The position numbers were made by a program, and so were the translations under genes. A DNA stretch of 26,956 nucleotides from Saccoglossus kowalevskii (taxonomy: Eukaryota; Hemichordata; Enteropneusta; Harrimaniidae). Position 1 is the first letter of the stretch; every line of letters begins with the position of its first letter. Shown piece after piece: positions 11,846 through 21,046 of the stretch. The notes under the pieces were generated by a model, which was not told where the DNA came from, ran no database searches, and saw nothing but the letters and a program-made list of their open reading frames with translations. Location: NCBI RefSeq assembly GCF_000003605.2, contig NW_003135350.1, forward strand, positions 293,595 to 320,550, in the 5' to 3' direction.

Positions 11846-12112
11846 TGAAAAAAAAAATGACGTACACCTACAACCCAATATACATGATCATCATACATGT
11901 ACCAACTTTGATCCAAATTGGCCCAGTCATCTCCAAGAAAATGCTGCGGACACGTTTAGGTATCAGAAATAGCAAATTTTACAACCAAAATGACGCGCAT
12001 ATGTAAGACATGTCTGACATGTATTGTCTTCATATAACGTTTGAATGAAATCCGTCAATGGGTGTCCGAGATATAGCAATGGACGAACAGAACGTACTAG
12101 TACCCAAATTAA

Positions 12113-12142
12113 TAGTCCCAGTTTTCGGCTTTGTGGGGACTA
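12113..12142. repeat. Boundary hairpin, right arm (AGTCCC ... GGGACT)
   Basis: The arm tagtccc (12113-12119) pairs with gggacta (12136-12142). It is preceded by cccaaattaa, the mirror of the ttaatttggg that follows the left-arm hairpin. Confidence 0.7.
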
Positions 12143-12576
12143 ATAACAATGCCAGGAATATGATTATGATTGTTTAACATTAAAATGATTGACATTTGTA
12201 TCTGATCGTCAAACAAGTACTTATCCATATTGAAAGATATTGCTCTGGAACAGCATTCAAAATCAACCATTTTGAATACATGTATGCATATAACATGATG
12301 TATAACAAATATATAAAATTTGAACATAATCAGTCAAAGCATGTCAGAGATGTGGCCCTAGAAACCTAATCATTAAAACAAAATGGCCGCCAGTCAGCCA
12401 TTTTGAATCCGATCTGAAAAATAAAATTACGTGCATCAGAAACCCATAAGTCTAATGTATGTACCAAGTTTGAAAGAAATCCATCCATAGATACCAGAAA
12501 TGCTTGATATTTGATGATTTTTTAGCACAAAATTGGCCATCATTCGGCCATTTTGAATAGGATTGTCAAACCAATA

Positions 12577-12784
12577 CTGTAAAGGGGGTAATTATTCACT
12601 GGGTTTTAATTTAGCTTATTTCGCTGACTGGAAAAATGCGCTAAATTAAAACACAGTGAATATGTAAAATTTAGCATAGAACACATTATCTAAATGACGA
12701 AACCGTGAATTTAAAACCCACTGAATATGCCTGAAATGGTAAATCAGTGAAATTTAAACCCAGTGAATATTAGTCATTTTACAG
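12577..12784. mobile_element. 208-bp MITE with TA target duplication, nested in the foldback
   Basis: TA lies on both sides (12575-12576 and 12785-12786). The left end ctgtaaagggggtaat runs into tattcactgggttttaattt; the reverse complement of the right end, ctgtaaaatgactaat, runs into attcactgggtttaaattt. There is no ORF. It has the same length, TA duplication and CTGT ends as 3336-3543 but a different inside. It interrupts a module of the right arm and so is younger than the foldback. Confidence 0.8.
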
Positions 12785-13214
12785 TATATCCGTATATTTA
12801 TGACAAGATGTACAATGAATATTAAAAATTTGAACATAATCAGTCAAAACAAGTCGAGATATGGCACAAGAACCACATTCATTAAAACAATATGGCCGCC
12901 AGTAGGTCATTTTGAATCTTATCTGAAAAACAAAATTATTTGCATCAAGGTCCCATAATGTCTAATGTACAATAAATATACATGTACCAAGTTTGAATCC
13001 ATCTGTAAACAGCCGAGAAATGCTTGATTTTGATGATTTCTTTAGCACAAAAATGACTGCCATTTGGCCATTTTAAATCAGATCGTGAAACAAATTGACG
13101 TGCATATGTATAATATGATGTATGTGTGAAGTTTGATTATGATTGGTCCAGGCATTTGTAAGATACAGGTCCGGGCGCACGCACAGAAGCACGGACCACA
13201 AGGGTCAAAACACA

Positions 13215-13238
13215 AGTCCCCGTTTTCGATCGGGGACT
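13215..13238. repeat. Terminal hairpin of the foldback (right end)
   Basis: The arm agtccccg (13215-13222) pairs with cggggact (13231-13238), followed by aaaaatg. It is similar in sequence to the boundary hairpins at 11189 and 12113. The left end of the foldback lacks it. Confidence 0.75.
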
Positions 13239-14518
13239 AAAAATGTGTCGGCATGTACCACAATGACTAGTACTACGTTCAATTCGATCTCTGTTATCTT
13301 CCATGCAGTGCAACAGAGGGCCCTTCTGGCCTCCATATGGCTTCTGTTTCAACTCCATGTAGATTCAGAATTGAAGTCATACATACTTACACAGACATGA
13401 GGCCAAATCAAGAAATGGCTTTCACACCATCTCAATCTAGAGATGATCAAAATCTCATCAAGTTCGGCTCATTGCAGCCATCTGTCAATCACTACTTCAT
13501 TGGAGGGACAGCTAATTTGTGTACGACAGCCCACTGTCCATACAACAAACTGCTCTTTGATAATCATCAGCAGGCGCAGTACCTGATAAAGTGTGGCTCT
13601 GCAATCTCAGGGATAGCACCTGTGCATCAAGCTATTTACTTGTTACACAGTCGTAATCATTTCAACTCGAGATGTTAATTCTGTGCTATAATATCTTGGA
13701 CTATAGGCTATTATTTGATATGAAAGGATTTATTGACATGCTTTGTTCAACACTTAAGGAATCCACTCAATCTATCAATTGTAGTTTTGTGTTTTTCGCT
13801 CCTGACAGTGTTAGAATCATACAAGGGTATTTTGTAATACCATTTTAGTTGCTTGGTCTGCTTGATGTTTTTTCCCAGTAATGACTGAAAGACACATAGA
13901 ATCAAATCCCTCTCATGCTGCCAATCTGGCCTACATGCACCAGACTTCACAAACTCTGCCATTACTCGTATATAATTATGTGATACGCTTATTATTATGC
14001 TCACAGATCGGTCCTGCTCTGTCTGGCCCGATCGTTATTGGGTTTGACATAGATAAATTAATCCTTTTGTAAATTCTCATAATAGCGTTATCTAATATGA
14101 ATACATTAAAATTATTATTATTCCGTTATGTTAAGGAGTCATCCAAAGTTCAATAAACCAACCATGTGGTCATCCACACATTAAATCTAAGTCTATGATG
14201 GGGAATGCAAATTTGCTTGGTGCTTCTTTTTACAGTGACAGTCGGGTGAACATCATTTAGTCTTCCTGTTTGTACATGTGTTGTTGGAATGTTTTATTTA
14301 GGCACGTGTATATTATGCAATGTGACGAAGACATTTCTATTTCCACAGTGGTAAGACAAAAAGTTTAGAGCATATCACTTACATCATTAGCACCATGCTA
14401 ACATAAACATACCTAGAGATTGAACAAACAGCTCAGGATTAACACTTTGCTTTTGCATAAACCCATGATTGACAGCCATTGCTTGAAACAAGCTTTCTTG
14501 TCGTTCTTGTTATGCTTA

Positions 14519-14542
14519 AATCTCGCCCAACTTGGCGAGATT
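14519..14542. repeat. 9-bp hairpin
   Basis: The arm aatctcgcc (14519-14527) pairs with ggcgagatt (14534-14542) around caactt. No following T run or other sign of function. Confidence 0.6.
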
Positions 14543-14943
14543 GGTAAACTAACATCACAATTATACCCTTATATATTCATGGTTATTTGCGACAAAAATC
14601 TTTCCATTTATACACCCATTTTAAGGAACCTATTGGTACATAAATGAGGTCACAATCATTAGTCTTTCAGAGGCTCCTGAACTCCTACCACTCATACCAA
14701 TCGGCCTTCTTCAACTTTGCGCGATCTGATGAAGTAAGATTATTATGATAAAGAGAATACAAAATACCACTCACACCTCTGCTTTCCATTTTCAAGGAAT
14801 CTGGCAAAAGCACAACTTTATGTGATTCTGACATAGGTTGCAACATTGAATTACAAGGGTGCAATCATCTGATTCTCGTTTATATGTTCATCTGTTCATT
14901 ATACAAAAGGCATCAGGCAACTCAGGAACTAGCTCTTTTGAAC

Positions 14944-14966
14944 CACAGTCCCTCTGAGGGACTGTG
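14944..14966. repeat. 11-bp near-perfect palindrome
   Basis: The arm cacagtccctc (14944-14954) pairs with gagggactgtg (14956-14966) across a single T. The core AGTCCC...GGGACT matches the boundary hairpins of the foldback, so it may be a stray end of that family. Confidence 0.7.
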
Positions 14967-15839
14967 TTTGAACCAATACATTAAGTTAGACATATTAAAG
15001 ATGGTTATAATTTCGCGCCATAACAAGTATAACAAGAACATCCAGGGACTTTTATTAAACACGATATCCAACAGTAGGTGGCACTAGACTGCACCTGTAT
15101 ACATAGTTCTTAAAAGTATAGTACAATTTAGATCACAGCTACATTCTAAACTGTTAATTGCTACTTAGAGGGGTACCCACAGAACTCACACTGGACAGGG
15201 GGTTCTTTCACTGCCAGAATAGTGTGGACAAGACAATAGTACTGCAAATGAAATGCACATACACCAAAATATCAAGTTAAAGCTTCTGGCTTTAATATCT
15301 CTCAAAATAATTACAAGAAACAAAGCGCAGAAAAATACAATGAATAACTTCACTAAAATAGGGGATTGCATAGTGTGCATTAACTCACAGTTCCAAATGT
15401 GAAAATTTATGACAACACTTTACTTCTGCTTCTGCAACACGATGACGAAGAAATACATGGTCTTGCTTGCAGACAACCGCTGTTATTCTAGAGAGCATCA
15501 CCTGAGTTTCCACTTGAGCCAATCAGTATGTAGTCTTGCAAGTAGGCAACTCAGTAGATCATAAACATTCTTTTTTATCTAAATCACAAGCACACCTGGT
15601 ATATTCCAATTGTCCTTCCAGAGTTGTAAAGTAGTATGACCTGTTAATCACCTTTATGACAGTTATCACACGGCAATGCACACTTCTATTCGCAGGGTTT
15701 GAGGTAATATGACAAAAACATAGAATAAAGGATGCTGACATCGCCACCTCATCAAGACTCTACATGGCACATTTTCAGTCCAATAATCAACTGCCAATAA
15801 ATTTACATTTCTCAAAATTGCAAAAAATATTGTAATTCT

Positions 15840-16215
15840 AAGCATTCTCATTCCTGCTTAGTCTGCACCAATGTTTTCTTTGCTTTTAATTGTTATAATG
15901 CGGTAGCTAAATTATTGCAAATATAGAGAACACCGCATTAACCTACTACTGTTTACTTCTCGTGCCTTATTTAAATACATTAATGGCTGGTGATCAGTTC
16001 CGAAATAAATTCTTTACCATATTGGTGAAATTTATGCAATGCCCAAATACACTCTTTTGCATCGCATCTCAACTATTAGTAATATCAGGCAACCTTAAAT
16101 TGGTTGCTTACTCAATAAAACTAGGGATCTCCCCTGACTACCTTTCTTGGCTGAACTTTCTTGTCAAATCACTGAGAGGAGTTGCTATTGTAGCAAAATT
16201 TGGTACAAATTTGCG
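15840..16215 (-). pseudogene. RT connection and RNase H remnant
   Basis: On the minus strand a segment with MAGYDRKFVPNFATIATPL (about 16180-16120) is the usual link after the RT thumb. Further on, KECIWALHKFHQYGKEF (about 16050-16000) and IKSKENIGAD (about 15890-15860) match the C-terminal RNase H/connection region. At least two frames and several stops are involved, so it cannot be translated through. The 124-codon plus-strand frame over it is a shadow. Confidence 0.75.
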
Positions 16216-16253
16216 ATCGTATCCAGCCATGTCTGAAAATGACCTTACTTGCT

Positions 16254-16960
16254 TTACTGTTTCAGGTCTGGCTGCATGGCTTCTATTTTATCTGGCAATA
16301 CTTGCAAAAAACAGTCACCTACCTGGTGACCAATAAACTCTAAATTAGTAAAACCAAAGAAACAATTTGAAGGTCTTTCGGCTACTCCTGCCTTTCTTAA
16401 ACGAACTAAAACATTCTGTACAATCGGTACATGCTCATCAATCAAATTCTCAACTCTACCTTCAAGAACCTACCAACAAAGTACGCATCATACAGAAAAA
16501 AGAGGCTGGTGCATTCACATGCCTAAATGGCATTCGTCGAAACTGAAATAAACCATCAGGTGTTAGAAAGGCTGTCTTTTCTTTAGCTCCCTCACAATTG
16601 GGAACCTGCCAATACCCCCTGGTTAGATCAATTTTGGTGAAGTACCAACCCTCTTTTAATCATGAAAATAGACATTCTGCATCGAACAATGTAATGTGAT
16701 TGAGTTTGCAAAAAACCCCTCCTTTCTTTTTTTACCAAAACAATGGGCGAGGCATTAGGTGAATTTGATAGTTCCATTAAACCCATCTCCATTATAGTCT
16801 TAACCTCTGACCTCACTATATCTGTTATAGCGAATGGTAAAAGTTATGGTTTTGACCTAACTGGTTCAGATGTTACCAATTCAAATATCATGCTCGCCAA
16901 TTGTAGACTTTCCAGGAGTCAGCGAGAACATCAGAAAATTCTCTCTTAACTCCATCAATC
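16254..16960 (-). pseudogene. Reverse transcriptase remnant, catalytic box deleted
   Basis: The order on the minus strand is EFSDVLADS (about 16955-16930), VKTIMEMGLMELSNSP and ASPIVLVKKE (16816-16730), TKIDLTRGYWQVP and EKTAFLTPDGLFQF (about 16640-16540), then HVPIVQNVLVRLRKAG and FIGHQVG (16445-16320). Where the YxDD catalytic motif should stand, the sequence goes from Leu-Ile-Asp straight to Glu-His at 16436/16437, so the second Asp and about ten following residues are missing. There are frame changes between blocks. It cannot encode an active enzyme. Confidence 0.85.
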
Positions 16961-17030
16961 TCTCTATGTTGGTCAACATTCAACTCATGGGCAACATGGC
17001 TATCAACATTTATTTCCGTACACTGAATTT

Positions 17031-17663
17031 TCACAGACTCCAATTCACAACTATCACATGGTATTGGTCACCGTCAGCAGTACCGTATTCTACAACAGCA
17101 GTGCCCTCACAGTTCATCACACCCATAACCACTTTCTTGTCAGTTTGCCCACTAACTGAAGGCTCTTTTATCTCAACACCTGGAGAACAACCTTTATCAA
17201 TAGAGGGCACACTAGCCTGACTACTAGTTGATGTACAACCTTCATTACCTAAGGGGACACTAGTCACAATACCAGGACAAAAACCTTCACCACCAGAGAG
17301 CATACTAGTCCCATCACTCGAAGGAGTACTAAGTTCACCACCCGAGGGCGAATTAACCTCACCATGCCCTACCTCATGAGCTAAACCTAGCTTCCAACCA
17401 GAATCAGGATCCTTGGACTCTCTAGCCCCACTTATATTATCAATAATAAGATCATACACTGGGGTCCTCATACACAGTGCCTCAACCTCACCAACATAAA
17501 AGGGTGTATCTATATATAGTCCAGCTACTGAGGCTTTCCGACATGTACCATCCATCATCACACAGGTACGACTCTCCCTCGTCAATTGACTATCCTCTAC
17601 CAAATCTCTACGTACTACAACCAAATTACATCCACTATCACGAAGGAACAACAGGCATACCAC
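17031..17663 (-). pseudogene. Retroelement aspartic protease with long Ser/Gly-rich tail
   Basis: An open frame of 210 codons. Residues about 7-12 (FLRDSG) are the protease active site in DSG form, and about 70-80 (YDLIIDNISGAR) resemble the region before the flap end, where the family usually has Gly instead of Asp (DLIIGN). Residues about 90-170 are a Ser/Gly/Pro-rich stretch with loose repeats (SGGE, GNEG, DKGC followed by Pro). This is unusual between protease and RT. The frame is open, but it is cut off from gag and RT by frameshifts. Confidence 0.75.
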
Positions 17664-17710
17664 TCACTATAATATTAGCCGGTGCAACACTGGCTCATGG
17701 ATGCCTAATT

Positions 17711-17992
17711 TCATCTGTGACTTGTAACATCGACTTCCCGTGAATCATTATTTCTATTTCGATCACATACAATCATAGTAACTGACTTAACCTGAGGCTC
17801 GGAACTTTTATAACTCTTAGGACAACTAAAAGCAGAGTGATTCGGATCACCACAAATATAACAGCCTGTATTTAGCTTAGACTGGGCAAATCGACCCTGT
17901 TCTTTACCATTCTGACTACCACCTTTAAACTGGCTAGATTTCAGATTTTTACCACCCGTCTGTCTACGTGCATCTCTAAACTTGTCAGACAA
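17711..17992 (-). pseudogene. Gag nucleocapsid fragment with CCHC zinc knuckle
   Basis: CYICGDPNHSAFSC at residues 44-57 of this frame fits C-x2-C-x4-H-x4-C, the nucleic-acid-binding knuckle of gag. It is preceded by a basic, Gln/Gly-rich stretch as is usual. It is in a different frame from the gag piece upstream, separated by a stop at 18028-18030. Confidence 0.85.
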
Positions 17993-18027
17993 AATGGCTG
18001 ACTTAACTGACTTTGATGACCTTTCAC

Positions 18028-18384
18028 CTATGAAAACAACTCGTAACCAAATGTACTCAACTGATCTCTCATCACTAAGTCCTTAGCTCTTTCAAAACTT
18101 TTATCAACGCCAGACAGCCTTACCCACCAGTCAAAATGACTACTTAATCTAGCTACAAATTGTGAAATGCTCTCTCCACCTTCTGCCCTACTAGTTCGAA
18201 ATCTCTTTCTATAACCTTCATCATAAGACTTCAACAAAGCTGCCTTTACAACATTGTAACCAATGGACTCTGCTGCAGGCAATGCTGAAAACACATACAA
18301 TGCTTTGTCTGTCAATAATGCACTAAGATTCATAACGCAACTGTCACACGGCCATTGCTGAGTTGCAGCAAATCGCTCAAACAT
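18028..18384 (-). pseudogene. Gag capsid-like fragment
   Basis: A 118-codon frame with the pattern of Ty3/gypsy gag capsids: FERFAATQQWP near the start, LSALLTDKALYVFSALPA, then VVKAALLKSYDEGYRKRFR and ISQFVARLSSHFDWWV. It ends at a stop 36 bp before the zinc-knuckle frame. Homology may extend some tens of bases upstream of 18384. Confidence 0.8.
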
Positions 18385-18399
18385 TAAAATAAATTTGCC

Positions 18400-20274
18400 A
18401 GTCAGCTGTGAATGCTGTTTGAATAACTATGCTGCTTCATTAGTCAAATGATGCACATGCAGTGTTTGGCATGATTCAACTTGAAGGCCATTGATACTAA
18501 GCTTCATGATTAAATGAAGAAAGTATCAAATCAATGCCCGCCCATTTGGGCTGAACCACACACTTCCTCCAAAATTTATACTAGAAATTTTAGTAGCATA
18601 GCCATAGATAAATATAGATCAATATCTTGATGACAGGCTTATAAGAACACGTCCACCAGACAATCAAGATCATATACTTGGAACCTTGTCTTTCAGGGAA
18701 TAGACTTTGACACATGACTAGGTCTTGTAGGACTTTGTGCACCATGATCAGGGACCTACTTGTCACGTACTCGAAAGACTAACTGCACAGCCGAGAGCTC
18801 TAACAAGCTTTATGAGAATAATTTCATCCATGTGAACAATGGTACCACACACCAAGGTTGGCTATTAGGTACACAATTGGTAAATACCCCAGCAAGTCAG
18901 GAACAGACTTATCCTACATACAGGGACACAGATTAATTTAGCAGATGTGGCACAGAAGAGCACAGACTCAATCCCCGATTGAGTCTGATGTGTCATGGCT
19001 ACTGTTATAAGAGCCAGCTGCTTGTGAGGATGTAGTTCATGTACAAAATGAAAGGGGTGTCATCTAGCTGGTAGAGGTCAGAAACAATGTGGCAGATACA
19101 TCAGCACTTGCACTTAACTTACAATACCTACCAGACACCACCCTCCTCCTGTCACTCTTTTGCGTTTGTTCTATTTGTGAAAAATGTTAGCACTGGCCAC
19201 TTGGGTCGCCGGCACCTCTTTATTGCCGGTTTCTCCAACCCAATGTTCTAGTTTTCAGAATTTGGAGCTTTTGGATGGTTAAAGCCCAATCAGTTTCATT
19301 TGACTATTAAATGGTGGGAAGGTAAAATTTCAAACTCAAAGGGGGAATTTGTTTATATTGACAGACCATACACGTAGTCAGATGATGCAGCTCACTGCAA
19401 TTCTCAATAAATGTCAACCTTGCGTTTCATGTCCATCTTGAAAACAATGAGACAATCTAAATTTCAGTTCATGATTATTTGTTTATTTTACTGTCTGAGA
19501 ATAAACAGTTAACATAAATGCTTACGTCATCATTCAGACCACAACCTTCTAACAGTGAATATCAATGTTGAACCCTACACTTTTGGAATATGGCATCCTT
19601 AGTAGTAAAGTTGTACCATTTAAAGTTTAGTATTGGCATTTGAGAAACATGAGCAAAGTTATTTTCTTGCTTCATTTATTGAGTACGACTAGTCAACTTT
19701 AAATCAAATTTCATCCACTTATTGAGTCATTTTTTCATATGAACATTTTTACTTTGTCCCATTACATCTTCCATTTTTTGAATGTTTTTTTTTTATAGTT
19801 ATTGGCAAGCGAAAGGAAAAAAATATATAGGCTAAACTTGTGATATTTTGGTAGTCGCAATTTTCAATTCAACAAAGCTTGGGAGCCATTGCAAATTTTG
19901 TAGAAAATGCACAGATGTACATTTTCGTAGTGATTTTTAAAAATGTGCAAATGTTCACAGCTAAATGTATTCAATACGTTCCCAATTACAAAGTATTGTG
20001 AACAAGCTTTGGTGTTTTATGTTTGAAAGTACAGTTATGACATCACAGATACTTATTCAGTTACCTTTAAACATGTCGAAATAAAAACATTTCTGTAATG
20101 TTTCAAAGAAAAAATGATGACAACTGTCACAGTATCCAATTTTCAATAAGAAATATACATTGTTTAGGATATTATAAATAATATATTTGTCTATATGGTT
20201 GCATTTTAGAACACAAGGTTATATCTTTGAACAAAATATGTCAAGTCATGTTTGAGAAATGGTGAAGACAAAAT
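18400..20274. other. No recognisable gene
   Basis: AT-rich sequence with no coding signal in any frame. I could not find an LTR that would match sequence near 14.9-15.8 kb. Contains one small hairpin (18963-18987). Confidence 0.5.
18963..18987. repeat. 10-bp hairpin
   Basis: The arm cagactcaat (18963-18972) pairs with attgagtctg (18978-18987) around ccccg. Function unknown. Confidence 0.6.
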
Positions 20275-20900
20275 CATCCTGGCTGCTAGTCATCCATTTA
20301 TAATTAAATCACAAAGCCAGGTACCAGACTGGGAACACTTGACATATTAATGGCTGCTAGTCAGAGGTCATAGAACTTAAATCAATGTACATACTATGTC
20401 TTGTCTTTGAACAAAGTTGATAAAGATGTGTCAGAAAAATTACTCCAGAAATATAGACATGGCCGCCAGTCAGTCCTTTTGTATCAACTCTTTCAAAAAA
20501 GTGACATGCCTCAGTAATGTACCATTTGTGATATTCATAATAAGTTTTAATTTAACAGACTCTTGCATGCCTCGGAATTTCTTCAAATACTAATTTTGGG
20601 TGTTCTGGGGACTAAAACGGCTGCCATTTAGTTTGTTCTAATAAAACCAAAACACATTTGACGTGCACACATGTATGTATACCATTAGGTCCTATCTGTT
20701 CTATTTTGAACCAATAGTATTCCATCATATGTGATGTTCATTCGAATTTCAAATAAATATAGACTAAAACATGCCTAATGCCAATCCAAGTTTGATTGAA
20801 ATAAGATGTCATTTTCATATGTTGATTTGTGGAGTTTTGGGGGTCAAAACTGGCTGCCAGTCAAATGTTAACAAAATTAATAACTGACGTGCACATGTTT
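20275..20900 (-). repeat. Degenerate foldback-type modules
   Basis: Recurring blocks such as ggctgctagtcat (20280), ggctgctagtcag (20352), atggccgccagtcagtc (20459), aaaacggctgccattta (20616) and aaaactggctgccagtc (20850) alternate with gacgtgcacatg and agtttgattgaaat stretches. This is the vocabulary of the right arm of the foldback at 12-13 kb, heavily decayed. It ends about 150 bp past the 3' end of the zinc-finger gene. Confidence 0.65.
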
Positions 20901-21046
20901 TCCATTATGACTTGCCTTTATACCAACGTTAAATAAACTTCAGAAAATTATGTCAGAACATGAAAGAAACCAACAAGTTCTTGACAGGACTTTTCTATTA
21001 GGCAAAAAATAAATATAGCACTTTACTCTGGAAAAACAATTCACAA

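Larger units (their letters stand above)
10355..13245. repeat. Decayed ~2.9-kb long inverted repeat (foldback element)
   Basis: Read from the right end on the minus strand, the sequence follows the left arm read on the plus strand: ctgtgcg, then cttacaaatgcctggaccaa against cttagacatgcttagaccaa, then ttcacacatacat against tttacacatacat. The match continues through several modules to a 17-bp perfect hairpin at the centre (11801-11845). Inner segments correspond too: aacgacggattt-like blocks with gaagacaatacat, gtaaaatttgctatttctg, and atacctaaac(a/g)tgtccg. The left arm has about 260 bp of extra sequence (10925-11185) and the right arm carries a MITE (12577-12784). There is no transposase. The class of element is unknown to me. 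Confidence 0.8.
13250..15839. other. No recognisable gene
   Basis: No reading frame here resembles a known protein and no intron-exon structure is convincing. The longest frame (13337-13678, +) matches nothing I know. The part adjoining 15840 is where the integrase of the Ty3/gypsy element should be, but I see no integrase motifs in any minus-strand frame. Two small hairpins are listed separately. Confidence 0.5.
15840..18400 (-). mobile_element. Degenerate Ty3/gypsy-type LTR retrotransposon, internal part
   Basis: Pieces of a Ty3/gypsy polyprotein lie in the right order on the minus strand: gag (18384-18028), CCHC zinc knuckle (17992-17711), aspartic protease (17663 on), reverse transcriptase (about 16960-16254) and the connection/RNase H region (about 16215-15840). 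Successive pieces are in different frames with stops between them. The RT catalytic box is deleted. I see no integrase and no convincing LTR pair on either side. It is an inactive remnant. The family is inferred from motifs; the clade within Ty3/gypsy is not resolved. Confidence 0.88.

Noticed and set aside
11389-12006. Frames of 63-68 codons in the foldback
   Set aside because: They run through inverted repeat sequence and palindromes; no protein similarity.
13215-13245. Helitron 3' end (hairpin followed by CTAA)
   Set aside because: The CT of CTAA is part of the stem itself rather than several bases after it, and no Helitron 5' end or rolling-circle gene is visible.
13337-13678. 113-codon plus-strand frame
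   Set aside because: No recognisable domain, no splice or promoter context, and the length is compatible with chance.
15962-16336. 124-codon plus-strand frame
   Set aside because: It is antisense to the decayed RNase H/RT region of the gypsy element, which explains the sequence better.
14880-19150. LTR pair of the gypsy element
   Set aside because: I compared the flanks by eye and found no direct repeat with TG...CA ends; a computed alignment could still reveal a decayed pair.
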